Source of the DNA: Actinoplanes aureus
Lineage (GTDB): Bacteria > Actinomycetota > Actinomycetes > Mycobacteriales > Micromonosporaceae
Assembly: GCF_015704865.1 (NCBI RefSeq)
Contig: NZ_JADQTO010000003.1
Location: forward strand, 372,001-436,000
DNA length: 64,000 nucleotides
Direction of reading: 5' to 3'
Shown: piece by piece, positions 10,531 to 17,658 of the stretch
Numbering within the stretch: the stretch's first letter is position 1
How the letters are laid out: the number at the start of each line of letters is the position of its first letter
Notes under the pieces: model-generated
Told to the model about the DNA's origin: nothing
The model's database searches: none
The model's input: the letters and a program-made list of their open reading frames with translations, nothing else
Made by a program: the position numbers and the translations under genes

Positions 10531-11487
10531 CTAGAACCGGATGTCACGCAGGAAGCGGTACCCGACGGCGGCCGTGTCCAGCGCGTCCTCGGGTTCTCGA
10601 GGGTCGATACCGGCGTCGTCGCGTTCGACGATGTACTCCTGCACTCCGGCCACATCGGACTGCGCGAAGATCCGCCGGAAGTCGATCAGACCGGTTCCCA
10701 GGTCGGCGAACCCGCTCTCGATGTTCATGTCCTTGCAGTGGAACTGCAGGACCCGGCCCCGGTGCGCGCGGATCACGTCCACCGGGTCGGCGGCACCCCG
10801 CCACGACCAGTACAGGTCGAGTTCGATGTGCACCAGCCGCCGGTCGGCGGTCGCGGTGAGCAGGTCGAAGGCGGTGCGGCCGGAGCCGTCGGACAGCGGC
10901 AGGAACTCGAAGTGGTGGTTGTGGTAGCCGAACCGGAACCCGGCCTCGCGGGCCAGCGCGCCGGCCCGGTTGAGGTCCTGGGCGAAGGCACGCCAGACGG
11001 CGGCGTCCTGGATCGGGCCGTTCGGCCCGACACCGAAGAACGGATGTACGACGTAACGGCAGCCCAGCGTACGGGCGTCGGCCAGGGTCGCCCGCCAGGC
11101 GGTGGCGTCGAACGGCTGCGGGATGCCGAAGTGCCCGGACGTGGCCCGGATCCCGTTGGCGTCCAACAGCGCGCGGAAGGCGGCCGGCGTGAGACCGGCG
11201 GTGCCGGCCAGCTCGACCCTGGTGTAGCCGATGTCCGCGAGGGCGGCGAGCGTGCCGGCCGGGTCGGCCGACAGCGCGTCACGCACGGTGTAGAGCTGGA
11301 TGCTGATCCGGTCGACCGGCACCCGGCGGCGGCCGGCGGCGGAGTCGTGTCCGGCCGCCGCCGGAGTGGCGACGATGCCCGCGGCGCCGGCGCCGGCGGC
11401 GGCCGCCACGGCGCTGGAGCGCAGGAACGCACGGCGGCCGAACGAGAGCCCGGTGCGGTTTGTACGGTCAGCGGGAGCGGTGAACAT
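10531..11487 (-). CDS. Tat-exported sugar phosphate isomerase/epimerase family protein
   Basis: TIM-barrel protein of 318 residues of the xylose-isomerase-like (AP endonuclease 2) superfamily. The N-terminus has a twin-arginine signal, SFGRRAFLRSSAVAAAAG, then an Ala-rich helix and a cleavage-type AAAG, so the folded enzyme is exported, probably with a metal bound. Family motifs include YHNHHFEF, HIELDLYWSWRG and QFHCKDM, which contain the metal-binding His, Glu and Asp residues. First gene of the leftward operon, with AGGAG seven bases before the ATG. Together with the secreted dehydrogenase it suggests sugar conversion outside the membrane. The substrate is unknown. Confidence 0.88.
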   Translation of the reverse strand: MFTAPADRTNRTGLSFGRRAFLRSSAVAAAAGAGAAGIVATPAAAGHDSAAGRRRVPVDRISIQLYTVRDALSADPAGTLAALADIGYTRVELAGTAGLTPAAFRALLDANGIRATSGHFGIPQPFDATAWRATLADARTLGCRYVVHPFFGVGPNGPIQDAAVWRAFAQDLNRAGALAREAGFRFGYHNHHFEFLPLSDGSGRTAFDLLTATADRRLVHIELDLYWSWRGAADPVDVIRAHRGRVLQFHCKDMNIESGFADLGTGLIDFRRIFAQSDVAGVQEYIVERDDAGIDPREPEDALDTAAVGYRFLRDIRF

Positions 11488-12146
11488 GGACGGTCTCCTT
11501 CCCGGCCCGCGCGGGGGCGGACCGCGACGACGTCGGCGCTACGGTCGGGAGGTTGCGTGGGGGATTGCGGAAGGGGATCCGGCGTCGATGAGCGTCCTCG
11601 GGGTTGTCCACCTCGGCGGCGTGGCCGGCCCGGCGCGCCTTTCTGTGATGGCGCCGTCAAAGCGAACGAGTAGCCCCAGGAGCATCACCTGCAAATCTCC
11701 ATGAGCCCGGCTGGACTGGTCATTCCCGGGGTCTGGAGGAACGATCGGAAACAATGCTTCTCCCTGTGGCGAAGCAGCGCAAGTGTTCCGGCGGCGTTGA
11801 CTGAGGCGGGTAGTCGTAGCAGGTCAGCCCGGAATAAGATCCAAGACGACCGATCCCGTCTCGGTGCCCTCGGCGGTGGGGGGTTTTGCCGGGAGAAATT
11901 AGCTACTGCCGTGTTCTCGTAGATTGAGCCCGTGTGTCTACCGTGGTCACAATCTGCGGTGAGTGGAATTCCATTTAAATGCAGTGGCCCGCACGAGATC
12001 GACGGGACGGCACGCCGGGTGCGTGGTGTGACATTGACATATATGGATGAGATTGGGAGGCTGTGGCGGGGCAGACGCCGGAGCCGGCGGCGGGTTGAGA
12101 CCGCCGTGCGTCATTCCGACTTCATCGCAGGAATGCTGGAGGCGCC
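11488..12146. other. Long divergent intergenic region
   Basis: About 660 bases separate the divergent isomerase operon and the LPMO gene; the promoters of both must lie here. A short palindrome TGGAATTCCA (near 11963) and ATTTAAAT just after it are visible, and TTGACA occurs at 12034-12039 without a convincing -10 partner. Short frames here lack actinomycete third-position bias. I see no tRNA and no riboswitch I can name. Confidence 0.5.
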
Positions 12147-12833
12147 ATGCTCACCCCGACCCGTTTGCTCACTGTGGCGGTGGCGGCTGTTCTGCTGCTG
12201 GTCACCGCACCGGCCGGCGCGGCCAACGCGCACGGCTCGACGATCGACCCCGCGTCGCGCAACTACGGCTGCTGGAAGCGCTGGGGCAACGACTTCCAGA
12301 ACCCGGCCATGGCCACCGCCGACCCGATGTGCTGGCAGGCCTGGCAGGCCGACACCACCGCGATGTGGAACTGGAACAGCCTCTACCGGGAGAACGTGCG
12401 AGGTAACCACCAGGCGGCCGTTCCCAACGGCACCCTGTGCAGCGCCGGGAACACCGGCGGGACGCGTTACTCGGCTCTGGACACGCCCGGGAACTGGGTC
12501 GCGACGCGCGTCCCGAACGCCGCCGCGTTCACGGTGGTGGCCCATGACCAGGCGCGGCACGGCGCGAAGTACTTCCGGGTGTACGTGAGCCGGCAGGGCT
12601 TCAACCCGCTGACGCAGCGGCTCTCCTGGAGCGATCTGATCCTGCTCAAGGACACCGGGCCGATCGGGCCGGGCGTCGGCGAGACCACCAACGACCCGGT
12701 GCTCGGCGGCGTCTCGGTGAAGATCCCGGTGAGCGCACCGGGGCTCACCGGCCGGCACATCGTCTACACGGTCTGGGAGGCGGGCCACGCCGACCAGGTC
12801 TACTACTGGTGCGCCGACGTCAACTTCGGGTGA
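12147..12833 (+). CDS. Lytic polysaccharide monooxygenase, AA10 family
   Basis: Secreted copper enzyme that cleaves chitin or cellulose oxidatively. Of 228 residues, the first 28 form a Sec signal peptide ending AGAANA; cleavage leaves His29 (HGSTIDPASRNYGCWKRWGND) as residue 1 of the mature enzyme. This is the histidine that, with a second one in the RHGAKYFRVYV segment (His138), makes the copper 'histidine brace'. Paired Cys residues and the C-terminal VYYWCADVNF strand also match AA10. There is no carbohydrate-binding module or linker: the catalytic domain stands alone. The ATG has GCTGGAGGCGCC in front. A strong hairpin follows the stop, so it is probably monocistronic. The nearby CebR-like site at 53.9 kb shows the strain regulates other genes in response to cellulose-type sugars. 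Confidence 0.93.
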   Translation: MLTPTRLLTVAVAAVLLLVTAPAGAANAHGSTIDPASRNYGCWKRWGNDFQNPAMATADPMCWQAWQADTTAMWNWNSLYRENVRGNHQAAVPNGTLCSAGNTGGTRYSALDTPGNWVATRVPNAAAFTVVAHDQARHGAKYFRVYVSRQGFNPLTQRLSWSDLILLKDTGPIGPGVGETTNDPVLGGVSVKIPVSAPGLTGRHIVYTVWEAGHADQVYYWCADVNFG

Positions 12834-12838
12834 ACCAC

Positions 12839-12867
12839 CGGCCGGGCGGTGCGACGCCGCCCGGCCG
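12839..12867 (+). terminator. Strong hairpin terminator after the AA10 gene
   Basis: Perfect 11-base stem CGGCCGGGCGG (12839-12849) and CCGCCCGGCCG (12857-12867) around a seven-base loop, starting five bases after the stop codon and followed by CCTTAAAT. Position and stem strength fit a transcription terminator of the high-GC type with only a weak U-run. Confidence 0.75.
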
Positions 12868-12913
12868 CCTTAAATCGGTGTCGCTCGAACGAACCGGCCG
12901 GTACGAAGATCCC

Positions 12914-14077
12914 GTGCCCTTTCTCGCGCTCTTCGCCGCCGTCCTGCTGCTCGGCATCGCGGACGCGATGGTCAACTCCTACATCGTCCTCTTCGGTGCC
13001 GATGTGGTCGGGCTGACGCCGCTCCAGATCGGCGTGTGGTCCTCGGTGTTCGCCATCGGCGGGATCACGATCAGCTGGTGGCTGGGGCGGCTGTTCGACC
13101 GGCGGCCCGCGCGGACGTACGCGTTCGTCGTGATCCTCCTGGGCTCGGCCGGCTACCTGCTGCTGCCCCGGGTCTCGAACTTCCTGCTGCTGCTCCTGAT
13201 GGCGGCGACGGTGCTCGGGGCGATGGGCGCCGCCTTTCCGCAGTTGTTCGCCCTGGCCCGCGCCGTGCTCGGCGAGGGCGCCGCCGGCCAGCGATCGGCG
13301 CCGCTGCTGCGCTCGGCCTGGTCCCTGGCGTGGGCCGCCGGCCCGTTGCTCGGCGCGCTCGTGCTGTCCCGGGGCGGCTACTCATGGCTGATGTGGACGG
13401 CCGCCGGGGTGTTCCTCGCGTCCGCGCTGACCGTTCTCGTCGTGCCGCGGCCCAGCTCCGTCACGATCGCGACCTCGTCGCCGGGCGCCACCCCGGTCCT
13501 GCTCACCGTCAGCGTCACCCTGTTCTTCGCCGCCATGTTCGCAGGCGGTCTGGCGCTGCCGCTGTACGTCACGCGTTCCCTGCACCAGCAACCCGCGTCG
13601 CTCGGCGTGCTCTTCAGCGTCTGCGCCGCGGTCGAGGTGGCGGCCACGCTGGGGCTGGCCGCCGTACCCGCCCGGTTCGGGCAACGAGCCCTGATGCTCG
13701 GCGGCTTCGGCTCCCTGGCCAGCTATTACGCTCTGACCGTCGTGTCGTCGGGCATGCCGATGCTCCTGACCGCGCAGGTCTTCCGCGGCGTGGGGATCGC
13801 GATCGTCGGAGCGGCCGGCATCCGATACTTCCAGGACCTCCTCGCCCCGGCGACCGGCCGCGCCACCACGCTGTTCGCCAACGCGTGCACGGCCGGCCTC
13901 CTGGTCTCCGGCATCCTGTCCGGGGTGGCGATCGAGCACTTCGGCTATCGAACGACACTCCTGCTCTGCGGGGTGGTCGCCGCGTCGGGCGGGGTCGCTT
14001 TCAGCCTCGGTTCCCGCCTCACGGTGATCGCTCAGCACCCATCAGATCGCGAAGCCGCGCCGCGTCCTCGGAGCTGA
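12914..14077 (+). CDS. MFS sugar efflux transporter (SetB-like)
   Basis: Inner-membrane protein of 387 residues with about 12 hydrophobic helices and the sugar-efflux-transporter layout: helix 1 FLALFAAVLLLGIADAMVNSYIVLFGADVVGLTPLQIGVWSS, then the loop GRLFDRRPARTYA. Set-type carriers export sugars or sugar analogues by proton exchange. The start is uncertain: GTG 12914 gives the usual family length, while another in-frame GTG lies at 12878; neither has a strong ribosome site. The 3' end overlaps the 3' end of the oppositely oriented XRE regulator gene by 59 bases. Confidence 0.75.
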   Translation: MPFLALFAAVLLLGIADAMVNSYIVLFGADVVGLTPLQIGVWSSVFAIGGITISWWLGRLFDRRPARTYAFVVILLGSAGYLLLPRVSNFLLLLLMAATVLGAMGAAFPQLFALARAVLGEGAAGQRSAPLLRSAWSLAWAAGPLLGALVLSRGGYSWLMWTAAGVFLASALTVLVVPRPSSVTIATSSPGATPVLLTVSVTLFFAAMFAGGLALPLYVTRSLHQQPASLGVLFSVCAAVEVAATLGLAAVPARFGQRALMLGGFGSLASYYALTVVSSGMPMLLTAQVFRGVGIAIVGAAGIRYFQDLLAPATGRATTLFANACTAGLLVSGILSGVAIEHFGYRTTLLLCGVVAASGGVAFSLGSRLTVIAQHPSDREAAPRPRS

Positions 14078-14873
14078 CCGGCGTGTGCAACACCAAGGTC
14101 AGCCCCGGATGCGTCTCGACCTGCAGATGCACGGAGTCGAGCTCGAGGTGACCGGCCACGGGATGACGGAAACGGCGGAGCCCGCTGTCGAAACCGGCCA
14201 CCGGGTACTCGTCCCACCACGTACCGAAACGCGGATTGACCTGGCGCAATGCGCTCACCAGCTCGGCGTACCGCGGGTCGTCGGGATGCCGCCCGGCCGC
14301 CGCCCGGAACTGGGCGACCAGTTCACGCGCGGTCTCCTCCCAGCCGACGACCAGCGAGGAGAGCCGCTGATCGGTGAAGGCGAGCCACATCAGATTCCGC
14401 TGGGCCGGCGGCACGGCGCCCGGATCGGTCCACAGCAGCACCTGCGCGCGGTTCCACGCCAGGATGTCGAAATGCCGGTCCATCAGGTACGCCGGATTCG
14501 GCTCCAGGCTGGTGAGCATGCGCTGCATCGCCCGCAGCTCCGGTGACTGCTCCGGCCCGGTGGACGGCGCCGGCAGGTCGGCGAGCGTGTATAGGTGCCG
14601 GCGATTCTCCTCGTCGAGTCGCAGCGCGGTGGCCAGCGCGTCCACGATCTGCGGCGACGCGGTGATCTTCCGGCCCTGCTCCAGCCAGGTGTACCAGGTC
14701 AGCCCGATACCGGAGAGCTGCGCGAGCTCCTCACGGCGCAGGCCGGGAGTGCGCCGCCGCCCGGCGCCGGCCGGCAGGCCGACATCGGACGGCCGGAGCC
14801 CGGCGCGGCGGGCCCGCAGAAACGCGGCGAACTCCTTGCGCCGGGCCTCATCGCGTTGCCGATGACCGGGCAT
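14019..14873 (-). CDS. XRE-family regulator with MmyB-like ligand domain
   Basis: Transcription factor of 284 residues. A helix-turn-helix at about residues 10-75 (FLRARRAGLRPSDVGL, GLRREELAQLSGIGLTWYTWLEQGR) is followed by the MmyB-like PAS-type ligand domain (YLMDRHFDILAWNRAQVLLW, NLMWLAFTD), which in related proteins binds fatty-acid-like ligands. ATG 14873 was preferred to GTG 14882 because AGGGAG lies eight bases upstream. It is divergent from the quinone-oxidoreductase gene, with a perfect inverted repeat between them. That is the usual arrangement for this family, whose members often control the adjacent oxidoreductase. Confidence 0.9.
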   Translation of the reverse strand: MPGHRQRDEARRKEFAAFLRARRAGLRPSDVGLPAGAGRRRTPGLRREELAQLSGIGLTWYTWLEQGRKITASPQIVDALATALRLDEENRRHLYTLADLPAPSTGPEQSPELRAMQRMLTSLEPNPAYLMDRHFDILAWNRAQVLLWTDPGAVPPAQRNLMWLAFTDQRLSSLVVGWEETARELVAQFRAAAGRHPDDPRYAELVSALRQVNPRFGTWWDEYPVAGFDSGLRRFRHPVAGHLELDSVHLQVETHPGLTLVLHTPVSSEDAARLRDLMGAERSP

Positions 14874-14979
14874 GGGCGGCACTCCCTGACTGATGCGGAC
14901 GGGTTGGTCAAGCTCTGCTTGCCGGTCACTCTATTTCTCCGGTACGCGTGACGGCCGTCCCGCCATATCGACCCCGTCG

Positions 14980-15038
14980 CCGCTCTCCCAGCGCGAGCAC
15001 GCGGCCGCGCACGGCCGCAACGCGGCCGCCGGGAAACA
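14980..15038 (+). repeat. Dispersed repeat family 2, copy A
   Basis: Two blocks, CCGCTCTCCCAGCGCGAGC (14980-14998) and AACGCGGCCGCCGGGAAACA (15019-15038), recur without mismatch, in inverted orientation and at nearly the same spacing, at 30617-30635 and 30576-30595. The 20-21 bases between the blocks differ. The copy lies in the XRE/oxidoreductase intergenic region, just before the inverted repeat. Confidence 0.7.
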
Positions 15039-15044
15039 GCACGG

Positions 15045-15069
15045 ATCCTGGTACTGCTGGTACCAGGAT
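15045..15069. promoter_or_regulatory. Perfect inverted repeat in divergent promoter region
   Basis: ATCCTGGTAC (15045-15054), five bases (TGCTG), then its exact complement GTACCAGGAT (15060-15069). It sits between the XRE regulator and the oxidoreductase gene, about 78 bases before the latter's ATG. The probable role is operator for the divergent XRE regulator; a repeat-borne hairpin is the alternative. Confidence 0.6.
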
Positions 15070-15146
15070 GAATGCTCACCTTGTTGGGTGGCTGTCGTGT
15101 CGCTTCACTCGGTTGGACGCGACCACTTTCGACAGGGGAGCCCTGA

Positions 15147-16085
15147 ATGTCACACCGGATGCGCGCGATCAGTCAGTCGGCCTTCGGCGGCCCGGAGGTG
15201 CTCGAGCTCATCGAGACCGACCGGCCCGAGCCCGGTCCGGACCAGGTGCTGGTGCGGGTGCGAGCCGCCGGGGTCAACCCGGTCGACTGGAAGATCCGCT
15301 CCGGGACCCCGCCGCTCTTCGGTGATCCGCCCTACACGCTGGGGTTCGACGTGTCCGGCGTGGTGGAGGCGGTCGGCTCGCGGGTGACCAGGTTCCGCCC
15401 CGGCGACGAGATCTACGGCATGCCGGCACCCCCGGCGGCCGCGTACGCCGAGTACCTGGCCGCCGCCGCCGCCGACCTGGCACGAAAGCCACCACGGCTG
15501 GACCACGTGCACGCCGGCGCGCTGCCCGCAGTGGCGCTGACGGCGTGGCAGGCGTTGGTCGGTGTAGCGAACCTCTCGGCCGGGCAGCGCGTGCTCATCC
15601 ACGCGGCGGCGGGCGGTATCGGTCATCTCGCCGTGCAGATCGCCAAGACCCGCGGCGCGTACGTGGTCGGCACCGCACGGAAGGACCGGCACGACTTCCT
15701 GTACGACCTCGGCATCGACGAGGCGGTCGACTACACCGTCGATGACTTCGCCGTCGCCGTACGCGACATGGATGTCGTTCTTGATCTGATCGGCGGCGCC
15801 TATGGCCGCCGGTCGCTCGATACCCTCCGGCCCGGTGGCCTGCTGGTGACCGCGATCTGGACCGATCCCGGCGTGACGGAGGCCGAAGCCGAGCAGTGGG
15901 GCCTTCGCTATGCGGCGGTCCATGTGGCGCCCTCGGCGGACGACCTGGAGAAGATCAACGAGCTGATCGGCGAAGGGCGGCTGAGCGTGTACGTCGATCA
16001 GGTGCTGGGGCTGGAGGACGCCCGCAAGGCACACGAACTCAGTGAGTCCGGCCATGTCAAAGGCAAGATCGTTCTGGTTCCGTGA
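15147..16085 (+). CDS. NADP-dependent quinone oxidoreductase-like protein (MDR superfamily)
   Basis: Medium-chain dehydrogenase/reductase of 312 residues, cytoplasmic, likely reducing quinones or enones with NADPH. The GroES-like N-terminal domain has GVNPVDWKIRSG and GFDVSGVVEAVGSRVTRFRPGDEI; the Rossmann domain has the nucleotide motif LIHAAAGGIGHLAVQIAK. The structural-zinc Cys cluster is absent, so it belongs to the zinc-free quinone reductase branch. The start ATG has GGGGAG seven bases upstream. Divergent from the XRE regulator, probably its target. The region downstream is filled with repeats rather than another gene. Confidence 0.9.
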   Translation: MSHRMRAISQSAFGGPEVLELIETDRPEPGPDQVLVRVRAAGVNPVDWKIRSGTPPLFGDPPYTLGFDVSGVVEAVGSRVTRFRPGDEIYGMPAPPAAAYAEYLAAAAADLARKPPRLDHVHAGALPAVALTAWQALVGVANLSAGQRVLIHAAAGGIGHLAVQIAKTRGAYVVGTARKDRHDFLYDLGIDEAVDYTVDDFAVAVRDMDVVLDLIGGAYGRRSLDTLRPGGLLVTAIWTDPGVTEAEAEQWGLRYAAVHVAPSADDLEKINELIGEGRLSVYVDQVLGLEDARKAHELSESGHVKGKIVLVP

Positions 16086-16260
16086 CGCGCTGCCCTGCCC
16101 GCCCGCTCCGCAGGCACGCGACGCCGGCGACCACTGCCGCCAGCAACCGGACGCTGTCCTCGCCGAAGCCCCCCGCACCGAGCGGCAGCGGGTTGTTGCC
16201 GACATGCGCCAGACCCCGCCGCCCAGATGCTCAAGAGGGCTTTCGTAGTCGATCTTGCTC

Positions 16261-16313
16261 GGCCCACGCTCAGTGCTGTCTCAACGGCTGCCAGACAGCA
16301 TCCACGTCGGGCC
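16261..16313 (+). repeat. Dispersed hairpin repeat family 1, copy A
   Basis: 53-base imperfect inverted repeat. The outer arms begin GGCCCACG and end CGTCGGGCC; the inner arms are GCTGTCT and AGACAGC around CAACGGCTGCC. Copy B starts 63 bases later. Other copies lie at 16824 and, inverted, at 30237. No open reading frame belongs to it, so it is a REP- or MITE-like element. Confidence 0.75.
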
Positions 16314-16323
16314 GGAATTGCTT

Positions 16324-16400
16324 GGCCCACGCTCAGTGCTGTCTCAACGGCCGCCGGACAGCATCCACGTTGGGCCGGACAAGACCCTGACCACGCAGGC
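16324..16400 (+). repeat. Dispersed hairpin repeat family 1, copy B with tail
   Basis: Same core as copy A (16324-16376, one arm with AGACAGC changed to GGACAGC), followed by a tail GACAAGACCCTGACCACG that also follows copies C and D. The shared tail shows the repeated unit is longer than the hairpin itself, about 65-77 bases. Confidence 0.75.
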
Positions 16401-16422
16401 TGTCGAGCTTGCAGCCGGACCG

Positions 16423-16470
16423 GCGAGATGGCTGCCAGGCGGCGGCAGCCAGCGGTGCCCGCCATCTCGC
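16423..16470 (+). terminator. Double hairpin in the repeat region
   Basis: Outer stem GCGAGATGG (16423-16431) with CCATCTCGC (16462-16470), and an inner stem GGCTGCC (16430-16436) with GGCAGCC (16444-16450). It lies about 340 bases after the oxidoreductase stop, before the methyltransferase remnant. It could be a terminator or another part of the repetitive tract. Confidence 0.35.
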
Positions 16471-16573
16471 GCTCAACCTGCGCCGGGTCGACCGGCAGGC
16501 CCTGCGGCGCCACGGCGCCCGGTGCACAGATTGAGTTGTAGAAAACGACATCCATTCCGGATAACCTGGCCGG

Positions 16574-16876
16574 GTGACCGACGAATACGCCGCATCCGGC
16601 GAGTTCCTCGACATCCTCATCCGCGACGCCTGGACCATTCTGCGCGAACCGGTCGCCGACGCGCTGCGCGGCCTCGACCCGGCGGCGGGCCCGCTGGCCG
16701 ACCTCGGTTCCGGCAGCGGCCGGGGCGTGCGCCTGCTCGCCGAACTCGCGCCGGAGGCGGACATCCTCGCGATCGAACCATCACCCGTACTGCGCGCCGC
16801 ACTGCTGGCTCACCTGGCCGACGGCTGTCTCAACGGCCGCCAGACAGCACCCACGTTGGGCCGAACAAGACCCTGA
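16574..16876 (+). pseudogene. Truncated class I SAM-dependent methyltransferase
   Basis: The frame starts at GTG and encodes a normal methyltransferase N-terminus: a helical lead, then the SAM-binding motif I (LADLGSGSGRGVRLLAELAP) and motif II (ADILAIEPSPVLRAALLAHLAD). Directly after HLAD the sequence becomes repeat family 1 copy C (from 16824), and the frame then reads only repeat to a stop at 16876. The catalytic C-terminal half is missing, leaving about 83 native residues of the 200-250 usual for the family. What is seen is a gene cut off exactly at the repeat boundary; that insertion or recombination at the repeat caused it is inference. It is probably non-functional. Confidence 0.75.
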
Positions 16877-16888
16877 CCACGAAGGCCT
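16824..16888 (+). repeat. Dispersed hairpin repeat family 1, copy C
   Basis: GCTGTCT...AGACAGC hairpin core, then CCACGTTGGGCC and the tail AACAAGACCCTGACCACG shared with copies B and D. The left outer arm (GGCCCACG...) is absent; the methyltransferase reading frame is joined here instead. Copy C therefore marks the break point of that gene. Confidence 0.75.
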
Positions 16889-17021
16889 TAGCGCCCCGGG
16901 CGGCCGGCGCGCTCGCGTGTGGACAGTGAGCCGGCTGCGGGGCACTCCCGAGCAAGGGCCGCCTGTTGCCTCGGCGCAGTAGCGCGGTGCGTCACCCGAT
17001 ATCGTGCCCGAGGTGGACGCC

Positions 17022-17639
17022 ATGGGGATGATCGCTGATGAACGCCGCCGGCTCGCTGATCTGGTCGAATCGTTGAGTTCCGAGCAGCTGCGGACACGCA
17101 GCCTGTGCGAGGCCTGGACCGTCAAGGAGGTGGTCGGTCACCTGGTCGCGGCGGTTGCCGGCTCGAACGGCGCAGCCCTGCTGCTACTGGTGCGCAGTGG
17201 CTTCAACATTCACCGGGCCAACGCCCGGCTCGCCGCTCAGATGGCCGCCCGCCCCGCCGGCGAACTCGCCGCGATGCTGCGGGCGAACGCGGAGAACCCG
17301 TTCCGGCCGCCGATCGTCGGTTACCCGGGGCAGCTCACCGACCTGCAGGTGCACGGGCAGGACATCCGCAGGCCGCTGGGCCTTCCGCACGATCTTCAAC
17401 CCGAGCGCCTGCGGGTGTCACTGGACTTCCTGGTCGGCGGCAGGGCGGTGGGTTTCGTGCCGAAGCGCCGGCCGGCCGGACTGCGATTCGAGGCCACCGA
17501 CCTGGACTGGTCATGGGGTAGCGGCCCGCTGGTTCGCGGTGCCGGCGAAGCGGTGATGCTCGCGTTGACCGGTCGTCACGCGGCGTTCGCCGACCTGTCC
17601 GGTGAGGGGGTCGCGGAGCTGCTGAGCCGTACCAAATGA
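17022..17639 (+). CDS. Maleylpyruvate isomerase family (mycothiol-dependent type) protein
   Basis: Protein of 205 residues of the DinB/MDMPI four-helix fold. The N-terminal segment ERRRLADLVESLSSEQLRTRSLCEAWTVKEVVGHLVAAVAG is the family hallmark, with the metal-ligand His in the VGHLV helix, and the DLQVHGQDIRRPLGLP segment gives the second His/Asp site. Family members use mycothiol as thiol cofactor, which only actinobacteria make; the reaction of this paralogue is unknown. ATG 17022 was chosen because GAGGTGG precedes it; the frame also allows GTG 17004. Convergent with the next gene, with only 19 bases between them. Confidence 0.85.
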   Translation: MGMIADERRRLADLVESLSSEQLRTRSLCEAWTVKEVVGHLVAAVAGSNGAALLLLVRSGFNIHRANARLAAQMAARPAGELAAMLRANAENPFRPPIVGYPGQLTDLQVHGQDIRRPLGLPHDLQPERLRVSLDFLVGGRAVGFVPKRRPAGLRFEATDLDWSWGSGPLVRGAGEAVMLALTGRHAAFADLSGEGVAELLSRTK

Positions 17640-17658
17640 CGGCGCCCAGCACGCGGAT

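Noticed and set aside
7266..10859. Very long plus-strand open frame over the sugar operon
   Set aside because: It is the antisense of the three leftward genes there. The composition (Arg, Gly, Val, His-rich, no domain) is that of a shadow frame.
11701..11922. Small plus-strand frame and a possible riboswitch in the gap before the LPMO gene
   Set aside because: No coding bias; no motif of known riboswitch classes that I could pick out, and no covariation data available.
12034..12062. TTGACA as promoter of the LPMO gene
   Set aside because: The -35 is good but 17 bases on there is only GAGGCT, with no plausible -10.
16261..16376. Two similar units 63 bases apart as a CRISPR array
   Set aside because: Only two units, repeats are themselves hairpins of 53 bases, and the spacer is 10 bases. 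No cas genes.
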